A DNA stretch of 64,000 nucleotides from NCBI GenBank assembly GCA_031399165.1, contig JANNOO010000048.1, positions 5,080 to 69,079 on the forward strand. The letters run 5' to 3'. A program made the translations under genes and the position numbers. Source of the stretch: JAKFWI01 sp031399165. Lineage in GTDB: Bacteria; Pseudomonadota; Alphaproteobacteria; Caulobacterales; Aquidulcibacteraceae. The stretch's first letter is position 1, and each line of letters begins with the position of its first letter. Of the stretch, positions 53,390-62,515 are shown piece by piece. The notes under the pieces are model-generated. The model was not told where the DNA came from, did no database searches, and was given only the letters and a program-made list of their open reading frames with translations.

Positions 53390-54619
53390 ATGCGCATCGC
53401 ATGGCTTGCATGTTGCGTCATCGGCGTCGTGCCGATCGCACATGCGCAAGAATTGAGTTTTCAGGACGCCGTCACGCGCGCTGAAGATGGCCCAAGCGTC
53501 ATTGCCCGGCGTGAGGCCGCGCGCGGCGCGCAACTCGCGGTGCGGCCGGCTGGGCAATTGCCCGATCCGCAACTTGTGCTGGGCCTGCAGAACGTGCCGA
53601 TCGAAGGGCCTGACGCCTATCGTCTTGGCCGCGATGAAATGACGATGCAGACAGTCGGCGTCATGCAGGACATGCCGAGCGGCGCCGAAAGGCGCGCGCG
53701 CCGGGCGATGGCGGAGGCCGAGGCCGGACGCACCGAAGTGGGTCTGGACATCGCGCGCCTAGAAGCGCGCCTTGGCGCGGCGCGCGCATGGATCGCAGCC
53801 TATTTTGCAGGGCGCCGCGTTGACGTGCTGAGCGGCTTGGCGCGCGAAGCGCGCGCATCCGCCCAAGCGGCGCGCGGGCGCCTGGCGGCGGGCGGGGGCA
53901 GCGTCGATGGAGCTATCTCCGCTGAAATCGAAGCGGCGCGCATTGAGGATCGTAGGGGTGACGCGACCGCCGCACTGATTGCAGCGCGCGCGGAGTTGCG
54001 CCGCTGGATCGGCGAGGCTGCCAGCGACTCTCTCACGGCGGAAGAACCGCAATTTGCTGTCGATGCAGAACATATGCGCGCGCATGTGCGCCGTCATCCC
54101 GCGCTGCTCGCGTTCCAGGCGGAAGCCGAGGCCGCCGACGCAGGCCTTCGCATGGCGCGCGCTGAACGGATTCCCGACTGGTCGTGGACGGCGATGTATC
54201 AGCGTCGCGACGATTCCTTTGGCGACATGGCGTCCGTTGAAGTCCGGATCGGTCTGCCGCTCTTTCAGGCGTGGCGCCAAGGCCCTCTGGTGGAAGCGCG
54301 CAAAGCCGATCAGGGGCGCGTCGCCGCCGAAGGCGCTGCAGCCGAACGCGAGCACGTCGCTATGCTGGAAGCCGGATTGGCGGACTATGCCGCCACAGAG
54401 GCCAATCTGGAACGCGCCCGCGCCACACGGCTGCCGCTCGCGCGTCAGCGCGCCGAAGCGGCGGCGGGCGCCTTTGCTGGCGGCGCCATGAGCGCGGACG
54501 GGTTGATCGCCGCGCGACGCGACGCGCTTGAAGCCGAACTCGATGTGATCGCCCTGAGCGAGCGGCGCGCCATGCTTGGGGCTGCGCTGACGCTGCAATA
54601 TGCGGAGCGCACGCCATGA
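53390..54619 (+). CDS. cusC: CusC-type outer membrane efflux protein (TolC family)
   Basis: A 409-residue protein from ATG 53390. The signal (IAWLACCVIGVVPIAHA) is followed by the TolC helical repeats, with RPAGQLPDPQLVLGLQNVPI and IPDWSWTAMYQRRDDSFGDM as family-typical blocks. It forms the exit duct of the CusCBA pump. It overlaps the cusB start by 4 bases. Confidence 0.88.
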   Translation: MRIAWLACCVIGVVPIAHAQELSFQDAVTRAEDGPSVIARREAARGAQLAVRPAGQLPDPQLVLGLQNVPIEGPDAYRLGRDEMTMQTVGVMQDMPSGAERRARRAMAEAEAGRTEVGLDIARLEARLGAARAWIAAYFAGRRVDVLSGLAREARASAQAARGRLAAGGGSVDGAISAEIEAARIEDRRGDATAALIAARAELRRWIGEAASDSLTAEEPQFAVDAEHMRAHVRRHPALLAFQAEAEAADAGLRMARAERIPDWSWTAMYQRRDDSFGDMASVEVRIGLPLFQAWRQGPLVEARKADQGRVAAEGAAAEREHVAMLEAGLADYAATEANLERARATRLPLARQRAEAAAGAFAGGAMSADGLIAARRDALEAELDVIALSERRAMLGAALTLQYAERTP

Positions 54620-56085
54620 CGGGAGCGAGAGTGCAAGTTGCGCGTATCGCAATCATTGCAACTGCGGCGGCCATCGGCGCGCTTGCGATCGGCGCCGGCG
54701 GCTACTGGCTCGGTGTGAGTCGGCATGCGCCCGCCGCATCCGAGGACGGAAGGCGGGTGCTCTATTGGTACGACCCGATGGTTCCTGATCAGCACTTCGA
54801 TCAACCGGGCCGCTCACCATTCATGGATATGGAGCTGGTCCCGCGTTACGCTGATGGGGGTCCTGCCGAAGCCGGCGTGCGCATCGACCCAGGCGTCGTG
54901 CAAAATCTCGGCGTGCGTCTCGCCGCCGTTGAGAGCGCGCCGGTATCGCGCACCGTGACTGCGGCGGGCGTCATCGTGTTCAGCGAGCGCGCGGTCGCGG
55001 TGGTGCAGGCGCGCGCCGCGGGCTTCGTCGAACGCTCCTATGGACGCGCGGTCGGCGATGTCGTCTCAGCGGGCGCGCCGATTGTCGATATCCGCGTGCC
55101 GGAATGGACGGCGGCGCAGGCCGAATATCTGGCGCTTCGGGGCGTCGGCGGCGATCTCGCCGCGGCGGCGCGCCGGCGCCTTGAGATGCTGGGCATGCCA
55201 GCGTCGCTCATCGAACGTGTCGAGCGCGATGGTGCGCCGCGCCCGGTCGTGACCGTGACTGCGCCTGTCGCCGGCGCCATCACGACGCTCGACATCCGCA
55301 ACGGCATGACGATCGTTCAGGGCGCGCCGCTTGCCACCATCAACGGCATATCGCCGGTCTGGCTCGCGGTGTCATTGGCGCAAGCCGACGCCAGCATCGC
55401 GCGCGCCGGAGGCCGCGTCACGGCGCGTGTGCCGGCGTATCCAGGCGAGAGTTTCGCCGGTCGCATCGAAAGCATCCTGCCGGCGGCGGACGCAGCCACG
55501 CGCACAATCCAGGTGCGGATCGCTTTGCCAAATCCACAAGGTCGGTTGCGGCCGGGCATGACGGCGGAAGTCGAGCTTGCCGAAGGCGATGCGCGTCCCG
55601 CGCTGCTCGTGCCCGCTGAAGCCGTGATCCGGACCGGGCGACGCACCGTCGTTATCGTTGCGCTGGATGGCGGACGTTTCGCGCCGACCGAAATCGAGAT
55701 CGGCCGACGATCCGGCGACAGGATCGAAGTGCGCCGCGGTCTCAGCGAAGGTCAGCGCGTCGTCGCTTCCGGGCAATTCCTCATCGATTCCGAAGCGAGC
55801 CTGACGGGCGCGCTGGCAAGTCTGGAGGCGTCGTCGGCGCCGCAGGCGGCCGCCGACGCGCATCAAGCCAGCGGCCGCGTCACCGCGATCAACGGCGTCA
55901 ACATCACGATCGCGCATGGGCCGGTGCCAAGCCTGCAATGGCCGGGCATGACCATGGCGTTCGTGCTGCATGATGCCGCGTTAAGGCGCGGTCTCGGCGT
56001 AGGCGACACCGTGCAGTTCCGCTTCCGACAAGATGGCTCGCGCTATGTCGTCAGCGAAATCCGCAAGACGGAGACGCCGCGATGA
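54616..56085 (+). CDS. cusB: CusB-type RND adaptor with C-terminal CusF-like domain
   Basis: A 489-residue adaptor. The N-terminal heavy-metal-binding module reads YWYDPMVPDQHFDQPGRSPF, then MDMELVPRY. The barrel-sandwich hybrid and helical hairpin follow. The last 75 residues form a CusF-like fold: GRVTAINGVNITIAHGPVPS, then LQWPGMTMAF, with the Trp/Met/Met copper site. A separate cusF-like gene exists at 59264. The fused domain should deliver Cu(I)/Ag(I) to the pump. Confidence 0.9.
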   Translation: MTGARVQVARIAIIATAAAIGALAIGAGGYWLGVSRHAPAASEDGRRVLYWYDPMVPDQHFDQPGRSPFMDMELVPRYADGGPAEAGVRIDPGVVQNLGVRLAAVESAPVSRTVTAAGVIVFSERAVAVVQARAAGFVERSYGRAVGDVVSAGAPIVDIRVPEWTAAQAEYLALRGVGGDLAAAARRRLEMLGMPASLIERVERDGAPRPVVTVTAPVAGAITTLDIRNGMTIVQGAPLATINGISPVWLAVSLAQADASIARAGGRVTARVPAYPGESFAGRIESILPAADAATRTIQVRIALPNPQGRLRPGMTAEVELAEGDARPALLVPAEAVIRTGRRTVVIVALDGGRFAPTEIEIGRRSGDRIEVRRGLSEGQRVVASGQFLIDSEASLTGALASLEASSAPQAAADAHQASGRVTAINGVNITIAHGPVPSLQWPGMTMAFVLHDAALRRGLGVGDTVQFRFRQDGSRYVVSEIRKTETPR

Positions 56086-59000
56086 TCGCCGCGCTGATCC
56101 GCTGGTCGGTCGCCAATCGATTGCTTGTCGTACTGGCGACGCTTGCGCTCGCAGTTGCGGGCGCATTGGCGATCCGGTCGACGCCTGTCGATGCGATCCC
56201 GGACCTTTCGGATGTGCAGGTCGTCATTCGCACAACATATCCGGGCCAGGCGCCGCAGATCGTTGAAGATCAAGTCACCTATCCGCTGACCACCACGATG
56301 CTTTCCGTGCCGGGCGCGCGCACGGTTCGGGGCTATTCGTTCTTCGGCGACTCATTTGTCTATGTGATTTTCGAAGACGGAACCGATCTTTATTGGGCGC
56401 GGTCGCGCGTCCTCGAATATCTCAATCAGGTGCAGGGACGTCTGCCGCCCGCTGCGCGGTCGTCGCTCGGCCCCGACGCGACAGGCGTCGGCTGGGTCTA
56501 TCAATACGCGCTGATCGATCGCACCGGCCGGCATGATCTTAGCCAGTTGCGCAGCATCCAGGACTGGCTGCTCAGGTTTGAATTGAAGAGCGTGCCGGGC
56601 GTCGCCGAAGTCGCCTCGATTGGCGGCATGGTCCGCCAATACCAGATCGTTCTCGATCCAGAGCGCATGGCCGCCTATGGCGTGTCGCAGCAACAGGTGG
56701 CCGATGCGGTGCGCGCAGCCAATGGCGAAACCGGCGGAGCCGTCGTCGAGATGGGCGAAGCCGAGCACATGGTGCGCGCCTCGGGCTATCTCCGCACGCT
56801 GCAGGATTTCGACGCCATTCCGCTCGGCCTCGGCGCGAATGGAGTCCCGGTCAGCTTAGACGATGTCGCCTGGGTGCAGATCGGCCCGGAGATGCGCAGG
56901 GGCATCGCAGAACTCAACGGCGAAGGCGAAGTCGCCGGCGGGATTGTCGTTATCCGCGCCGGCGAAAACGCCCGCGAAGTGATCCAGGCTGTGCGCACCC
57001 GGCTCGATGAACTGAGACGCAGCCTGCCGGAAGGCGTTGAGATCGTCACGACTTATGACCGCTCCACGCTGATCGACCGTGCAATCGAAAATCTCACCCA
57101 CAAGCTCGCCGAGGAATTCATCGTCGTCGCCCTCGTGTGCGCGCTTTTCCTGTTTCACCTGCGCTCGGCGCTCGTCGCCATCGTGACCCTGCCGCTCGGC
57201 GTCATGGCCGCGTTCCTGGTGATGCGCCTTCAGGGTGTCGACGCCAACATCATGTCGCTTTCCGGCATCGCCATCGCCATCGGCGCCATGGTGGACGCGG
57301 CTATTGTCATGATTGAGAACGCGCACAAGCGATTGGAGCGCTGGCGCGACGAGCATGATGGGGAGATGCCGCGAGGCGCCGATCATTGGCGCGTCATTAC
57401 TGAAGCGTCTGTCGAAGTTGGGCCGGCGCTTTTCTTCAGCCTTCTCATCATCACGCTCTCCTTCCTGCCGGTGTTCACGCTGCAAGCGCAGGAGGGGCGC
57501 CTCTTCGCGCCGCTTGCCTTCACCAAGACCTATGCCATGGCGGCGTCGGCGGCGTTGGCGGTGACTCTCATCCCCGTGCTCATGGGGTTCTGGATACGCG
57601 GGCGCATCCCGCGCGAAGACACAAATCCCATCAATAGATGGCTGGCATTGCTCTATCGGCCCGCAATCGATTTTGCGTTGGCGGCGCCCAAAATGGTGTT
57701 GCTCATTGCGGCCCTCGTGCTCGCGACAACGGCTTGGCCCATCTCACGTCTGGGCGGCGAATTCATGCCAATGATGGATGAGGGCGACCTCCTCTATATG
57801 CCGACGGCGCTGCCCGGTCTGTCGGCTGCTGAGGCGTCGCAATTGCTGCAACAGACCGACCGGCTCATTCGCACGGTGCCCGAAGTCGAAAGCGTCTTTG
57901 GCAAAGCGGGCAGGGCTGAAACCGCCACCGATCCCGCGCCGCTCGAAATGTTCGAGACCACCATACGCTTGCGTCCGCGTTCAGAATGGCGGCCGGGCAT
58001 GACGCCAGAGCGCATCGTCGAAGAACTTGATCGCGTCGTGCGCGTGCCGGGTTTGACCAATGTCTGGGTGCCGCCGATCCGAAACCGCATCGACATGCTC
58101 GCGACCGGGGTCAAGAGTCCGATCGGCGTCAAGGTGAGCGGGCCCGACCTTGCCACCATTGACGCGGCGGCGCGCGCGATTGAACAGGCTGCGCGCGGCG
58201 TGCCTGGCGTTTCCTCCGCCGTTGCGGAGCGCATTTCCGGCGGACGCTATATCAATATCGATATCGATCGGTCTGCCGCCGCCCGCTATGGGCTCAACGT
58301 CGCCAATGTGCAGGCTGTTGTCGCGGGCGCCATCGGCGGCGAGAATATCGGCGAAGTTGTCGATGGGCGGGCGCGTTATCCAATAAATCTGCGTTATCCG
58401 CGTGAGGTGCGCGACTCGCTCGACCGGCTCAACGCGCTGCCGATCGTGACCGACCAGGGCCTGCGCCTGACGCTCGGCGAAGTAGCGCGCATCGCTGTCG
58501 CAGATGGGCCCGCCATGATCCGCAGCGAGAACGGGCGGCTCTCGGCCTTTGTCTATGTGGATGTGCGCGGGCGCGATTTGGCGTCGGTTGTACGCGATCT
58601 GCAGCGCACGGTGGGCGCCAATGTGCAGCTGCCGGCCGGTGTGAGCTTGGCGTACTCGGGACAGTTCGAATATCTCGAACGCGCCTCCGCCAGATTGTTG
58701 CTGGTTGGACCGGCGACGATCGCCATCATCTTTCTGCTGCTCTATCTGACGTTTCGGCGTTTCGATGAAGCGGCGATCGTGATGGCGAGCGTGCCGTTCG
58801 CGCTGACGGGCGGCGTCTGGCTTGTCTATCTCCTCGGCTATGATTTCTCGGTCGCGGTCGCGGTCGGCTTTATCGCGCTTGCGGGGCTTGCCGCCGAGTT
58901 CGGCGTCGTCATGCTGATCTACCTGAAGAATGCGCTCCAGGAACGCGTCGATCGCGGTGTCGAGATAACGCCCGCCATGGTCGCGGAAGCTGTCCGAGAG

Positions 59001-59264
59001 GGGGCATTGCTCCGGCTTCGACCAAAAGCCATGACCGTCGCGGTCATCCTCGCAGGCCTGCTTCCCATTCTCTGGACCGGAGGCGCTGGCGCAGAAGTCA
59101 TGCGCCGCATTGCAGCGCCGCTTGTCGGCGGCATGCTCACCGCGCCTCTCCTGTCTCTGATTGTCATTCCCGCGGCCTATTTCATGATCCGGCGCCGCGG
59201 CATCGGGCGCGATGCGCTTGCACGCTCCAAAGACCGGATCGTCCTCGAAGAAGGAAGTTCGTGA
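56082..59264 (+). CDS. cusA: CusA-type copper/silver RND transporter
   Basis: A 1060-residue pump with 12 helices. The helix 4 signature AIGAMVDAAIVMIENAHKRLE is that of the HME4 group (Cu+, Ag+), and GGEFMPMMDEGDLLYMPT carries Met residues expected for the Met relay. The start overlaps the cusB stop by 4 bases, and the stop TGA overlaps the cusF ATG as TGATG. Confidence 0.94.
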   Translation: MIAALIRWSVANRLLVVLATLALAVAGALAIRSTPVDAIPDLSDVQVVIRTTYPGQAPQIVEDQVTYPLTTTMLSVPGARTVRGYSFFGDSFVYVIFEDGTDLYWARSRVLEYLNQVQGRLPPAARSSLGPDATGVGWVYQYALIDRTGRHDLSQLRSIQDWLLRFELKSVPGVAEVASIGGMVRQYQIVLDPERMAAYGVSQQQVADAVRAANGETGGAVVEMGEAEHMVRASGYLRTLQDFDAIPLGLGANGVPVSLDDVAWVQIGPEMRRGIAELNGEGEVAGGIVVIRAGENAREVIQAVRTRLDELRRSLPEGVEIVTTYDRSTLIDRAIENLTHKLAEEFIVVALVCALFLFHLRSALVAIVTLPLGVMAAFLVMRLQGVDANIMSLSGIAIAIGAMVDAAIVMIENAHKRLERWRDEHDGEMPRGADHWRVITEASVEVGPALFFSLLIITLSFLPVFTLQAQEGRLFAPLAFTKTYAMAASAALAVTLIPVLMGFWIRGRIPREDTNPINRWLALLYRPAIDFALAAPKMVLLIAALVLATTAWPISRLGGEFMPMMDEGDLLYMPTALPGLSAAEASQLLQQTDRLIRTVPEVESVFGKAGRAETATDPAPLEMFETTIRLRPRSEWRPGMTPERIVEELDRVVRVPGLTNVWVPPIRNRIDMLATGVKSPIGVKVSGPDLATIDAAARAIEQAARGVPGVSSAVAERISGGRYINIDIDRSAAARYGLNVANVQAVVAGAIGGENIGEVVDGRARYPINLRYPREVRDSLDRLNALPIVTDQGLRLTLGEVARIAVADGPAMIRSENGRLSAFVYVDVRGRDLASVVRDLQRTVGANVQLPAGVSLAYSGQFEYLERASARLLLVGPATIAIIFLLLYLTFRRFDEAAIVMASVPFALTGGVWLVYLLGYDFSVAVAVGFIALAGLAAEFGVVMLIYLKNALQERVDRGVEITPAMVAEAVREGALLRLRPKAMTVAVILAGLLPILWTGGAGAEVMRRIAAPLVGGMLTAPLLSLIVIPAAYFMIRRRGIGRDALARSKDRIVLEEGSS

Positions 59265-59614
59265 TGCTCAAGGCGCTTATCGTTCCGATCGCATTGCTGG
59301 CTGCGGCGTGCTCGCCGCCAGCGGCGGAGGATGCCGCGAAATCGGATGCGGACATGAACATGACGGAAAGCGCGACGCCGGCGGCCGCCGGTCCGATCAA
59401 CGGCGTCGGCACGGTGACGGCGGTGGATGCGGCGGCGGGAACAGTCTCACTCGATCACGAGCCGATCGCCGCGATCTCTTGGCCCGCCATGTCGATGCAA
59501 TTCACTGTTGAAGATCCAGCAGACCTTCAAGGCATCGCGGTCGGGGATCGCGTGTCGTTTGAACTGAAGAACGCGACTGAAACGCAGGTCATCACCGAGA
59601 TCGCCGAACAATAG
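59264..59614 (+). CDS. cusF: CusF-like periplasmic copper chaperone
   Basis: A 116-residue protein. A lipobox-like signal end (LIVPIALLAAACSP) is followed by a Met/Asp-rich linker (DADMNMTESA) and a CusF domain (GVGTVTAVDAAAGTVSLDH, then ISWPAMSMQF). The Trp and Met residues of the Cu(I)/Ag(I) site are present. It closes the cus operon. Confidence 0.9.
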   Translation: MLKALIVPIALLAAACSPPAAEDAAKSDADMNMTESATPAAAGPINGVGTVTAVDAAAGTVSLDHEPIAAISWPAMSMQFTVEDPADLQGIAVGDRVSFELKNATETQVITEIAEQ

Positions 59615-59620
59615 GGCCGT

Positions 59621-59652
59621 GCTGCGGGCGCTCCATATCAAGCGCCCGCAGC
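59621..59652 (+). terminator. Rho-independent terminator of the cus operon
   Basis: A perfect 12-bp stem GCTGCGGGCGCT ... AGCGCCCGCAGC with an eight-base loop CCATATCA, followed by GTTCTT. It lies 6 bases after the cusF stop. Confidence 0.75.
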
Positions 59653-59757
59653 GTTCTTGGGCAAGCGGCAAGGGCACCGCTCGCAAGGCCGAGCGCCAAT
59701 AGTACTCAGGCGTTTGTGGCAGGTAGTACTCGACACACGGAACTCTTCCGGTCACTC

Positions 59758-59913
59758 AGCCCTGTGTTCGGCCCGCGCCGGAGGCGCACGTCTCGACAGT
59801 GGCAAATGACAAAGCCCTGCGTCCCGGCACCTTCAGGACGCTATCGCGCGCAGACGGCGTCAGGGTGAAAGCGAAGCGCGCCTTGACGCCGAGACCAGCA
59901 CGATGGCATTCAG
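59758..59913 (+). repeat. Dispersed 155-bp repeat, copy 3
   Basis: Same blocks in the same order as copies 1 and 2, starting AGCCCTGTGTTCGGCCCGCG. The hairpin CGGCGTCAGGG ... CCTTGACGCCG has 11-base arms; the outer bases differ from copies 1 and 2. It lies after the cus terminator and about 185 bases before the CBS junction. Confidence 0.85.
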
Positions 59914-60097
59914 TTCACGCGAGCAACGCAGACATGGCGTCTAGTGCGATCATTCGTTTGTCGCTGTGTCTTTGTGGTCATCCGCGAACATTCGCCGGCA
60001 AGCGGAAATGCGCGACGGAGAAAATGGCGGTGGTTTGTTTGGTCTCGCTGAAAAATGCGTGCAAATACCGCGTGATATGCTGTCGCAAAACAATTGA
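59914..60097. other. Region next to the CBS junction
   Basis: No gene is supported. It is visibly less GC-rich than the sequence to its right and ends at the first homologous codon of the truncated CBS gene. It is a candidate place for a junction or attachment site, but no tRNA or clear direct repeat is seen. Confidence 0.35.
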
Positions 60098-60391
60098 GTG
60101 GGGATGATCACCGACCGCGACATCGCAGTGCGCGGGGTGGCCCGCGGGGCGGGGCCGGACACGATGGTCGAGGAGGTCATGACCGCGAGCGTCAAATATT
60201 GCTTCGAGGACGAGGACATCGAAGCCGTAAGCCGCAATATGGGCGAGCAGCAGCTTCGCCGCCTGCCGGTGATGAACCGCGAGAAGCGCCTCGTCGGCAT
60301 CGTCTCCCTCGCAGACATCGCGGGCCTCGGCGATTCCCACACTACCGGACGGGCGCTCGAGGGCATCACCCGCCCTGACGAAGAAGCCTGA
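60098..60391 (+). pseudogene. 5'-truncated CBS-domain gene
   Basis: A 97-residue frame beginning GTG-GGG at 60098: V-G-M-I-T-D-R-D-I-A-V-R-G. Full CBS-pair proteins have about 50 residues before this (the first CBS beta-alpha unit ending RLVGMITDRDIAV). The preceding codon is a TGA, so the missing part is lost rather than hidden. The rest (VMTASVKYCFEDEDIEAVS, RLPVMNREKRLVGIVSLADI) is intact. It may be translated from the GTG, but half a domain is gone. Confidence 0.75.
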
Positions 60392-60444
60392 CGCGCAGGC
60401 CCTCGCCCTGCTAGCGTGCGCGCGCGGTTTGGTTAGGGCAGTGC

Positions 60445-61311
60445 ATGGAAACGGGGGCGGAGCATCGCGTCGCGGCGGCGGACGGGGTTTCCCTGTTCGT
60501 GCGGGAATATCCCGCGCTGGGCGCGGCCAACGGCCTGCCGGTGCTGCTCCTGCATGGGCTTACCCGTAACTCCCGGGACTTCGAGCGCGTGGGCCCGCGG
60601 ATCGCCGCGCTCGGCCGCCGCGCGATGGCTCTCGACGTGCGCGGCCGTGGGCGATCGGGCTATGACGAGGATCCGGCGCGCTATTCCGTGCCCGTCTATG
60701 CGCAGGACGTGCTGGCGGTGATGGCTGCGCTGGAGGCGCCGCGCGCGGTGTTCGTCGGCACGTCGATGGGCGGGCTGATCACCATGGCGCTCGCCGCCGC
60801 CGCGCCGCAGGCGGTGGCCGGGGCGGTGCTGAACGATGTAGGCGCGCGCCTGGAGGGCGCAGGCCTCGCCCGGATCGGAGCCTATGTGGGCCGCGATATG
60901 GAAATGGCCGATTGGCCCGCCGCGATCGCGGCGGTGAAGGCGAGCCAAGGCCATGCCTTCCCGGGGGCGGACGAGGCGTTCTGGGCCCGTTTTGCGGCGC
61001 GGGTGTGCCGGGAACTCCCCGACGGGCGCGTCGGCTTCGACTACGACGCCAACATCGCCCTCGCCATCGCCGAGACCGCGCCCGACGCCTCGGTTGACCT
61101 CTCGGCGCTCTTCGCCGCAATGGCGCCCAAGCCAGTGCTGCTGGTGCGGGGGGCGTTGAGCGATCTGCTATCCCCGGAGGGGGTGGCGCTCTCGCGCGCC
61201 CTCAAGCCGGACCTGGAGTCGCTGACCGTGGAGGGAGTGGGCCACGCGCCTACGCTGGAGGAGCCCGAAGCCTGGGAGGGCGTGCTGGATTTCCTCGCCC
61301 GCGCGCCGTGA
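60445..61311 (+). CDS. Alpha/beta hydrolase
   Basis: A 288-residue protein from ATG 60445. The oxyanion motif is LLHGLTRNSRDF, the nucleophile elbow is GTSMGG, and the acid/His pair is likely Asp in LSDLL and His in GVGHAPTLEEP. A DVRGRGRSGY strand motif also fits. The substrate is unknown. It belongs to the GC-rich right block and is convergent with the SDHAF4 gene. Confidence 0.85.
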   Translation: METGAEHRVAAADGVSLFVREYPALGAANGLPVLLLHGLTRNSRDFERVGPRIAALGRRAMALDVRGRGRSGYDEDPARYSVPVYAQDVLAVMAALEAPRAVFVGTSMGGLITMALAAAAPQAVAGAVLNDVGARLEGAGLARIGAYVGRDMEMADWPAAIAAVKASQGHAFPGADEAFWARFAARVCRELPDGRVGFDYDANIALAIAETAPDASVDLSALFAAMAPKPVLLVRGALSDLLSPEGVALSRALKPDLESLTVEGVGHAPTLEEPEAWEGVLDFLARAP

Positions 61312-61331
61312 AAGCGGTGCAACGAGGCCGC

Positions 61332-61523
61332 CTAAAAATCGACCGCCAATCCCTTGCGCTCCCAATCCCCGAACCGCGTCGGCTCCGCACCCTGATAGCC
61401 GCCTTCCTCCGGGGGCAAAGCCTCCACTGCGCGCCGCCGCGCTTGCGCCTCCGCCAGCGCGCGCTGGGCTTCCGGCGTCAGGGTTTTGACCGGTTGGGGA
61501 ATAGCTTCCGCTTCCTTGGACAT
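61332..61523 (-). CDS. SDHAF4-like (DUF1674) protein
   Basis: A 63-residue protein from ATG 61523. The C-terminal motif GYQGAEPTRFGDWERKGLAVDF is the family signature. In mitochondria SDHAF4 assists flavination or assembly of the succinate dehydrogenase flavoprotein; the same role is inferred here. It is a typical alphaproteobacterial/mitochondrial-lineage gene. It is divergent from htpX. Confidence 0.85.
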   Translation of the reverse strand: MSKEAEAIPQPVKTLTPEAQRALAEAQARRRAVEALPPEEGGYQGAEPTRFGDWERKGLAVDF

Positions 61524-61590
61524 GGGACCCTTTCCGCCCGCCTCGACGCTCCTCATATCTAGCTCGTTTCGCGTAAACAACGAGAGCCCG

Positions 61591-62502
61591 ATGTCCAACC
61601 ATCTCAAAACCTTCACCCTGATCGCCGGCCTCACCGCCCTGTTCGTGGGCGTTGGCTATCTGGTGGGCGGGGCCGGCGGGATGGTGATCGCGTTCGGCCT
61701 GGCGGTGGCCATGAACGCGTTCGCCTATTGGAATTCCGACAAGATGGTGCTGCGCCACTTCAACGCCCAAGAGGCCGATGAGCGCCACCCGAGCCCGATC
61801 GTGCGCGCCTACGTGGCCGATACCCGCGCCCTCGCCCAGCGCGCCGCCATGCCGCAGCCGAAAATCTACATCATCGACACCCCCCAGCCGAACGCCTTCG
61901 CCACCGGGCGCGACCCCGCCCACGCCGCCGTCGCCGCCACGACCGGGCTGCTGCAGATGCTGGATCGCGACGAGATCCGCGGCGTCATGGCCCATGAGCT
62001 CGCCCACGTCCGCAACCGGGATTCGCTCACCATGACGATCACCGCGACGCTCGCGGGCGCGATCGGCATGCTGGCCAATTTCGCGATGTTCTTCGGCCCG
62101 CGCGACGAGGAAGGCCGCCCCAACATGATCGCCGGGATCGCCATGATGATCCTCGCGCCCATGGCCGCCGCCTTGGTGCAGATGGCGATCTCCCGCGCGC
62201 GCGAATACGAGGCCGATCGCGCCGGCGCCGAGATCGCGGGCGATCCGATGGCGCTGGCGCGTGCGCTGGAGAAGATCGAGGCGTTCGCCCGCGGGCGCAT
62301 CAACGTCGCCGCCGAGAGCAACCCGGCGATGGCGCACCTCTTCATCATCAACCCGCTTGCCGGGCGCGGCGCGGACAACCTTTTCTCCACCCATCCCGCC
62401 ACCGCCAACCGCGTCGCCGCGCTGCGCGCGCTCGCCGGCGGGCGCGGGGGCGGCTTCACCACCGCCTTGCCGGTCACCGCCGCCGCCGGGCCCTGGGGAT
62501 GA
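61591..62502 (+). CDS. htpX: HtpX-type membrane zinc metalloprotease
   Basis: A 303-residue protein from ATG 61591 (MSNHLKTFTLIAGL). Two N-terminal helices are followed by the HEXXH site MAHELAHVRNRD, a second helix pair, and the third ligand region SRAREYEADRAGAEI. It degrades misfolded inner membrane proteins. It ends 14 bases before the rsmB start. Confidence 0.92.
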   Translation: MSNHLKTFTLIAGLTALFVGVGYLVGGAGGMVIAFGLAVAMNAFAYWNSDKMVLRHFNAQEADERHPSPIVRAYVADTRALAQRAAMPQPKIYIIDTPQPNAFATGRDPAHAAVAATTGLLQMLDRDEIRGVMAHELAHVRNRDSLTMTITATLAGAIGMLANFAMFFGPRDEEGRPNMIAGIAMMILAPMAAALVQMAISRAREYEADRAGAEIAGDPMALARALEKIEAFARGRINVAAESNPAMAHLFIINPLAGRGADNLFSTHPATANRVAALRALAGGRGGGFTTALPVTAAAGPWG

Positions 62503-62515
62503 GGCGCGGGCTCTT

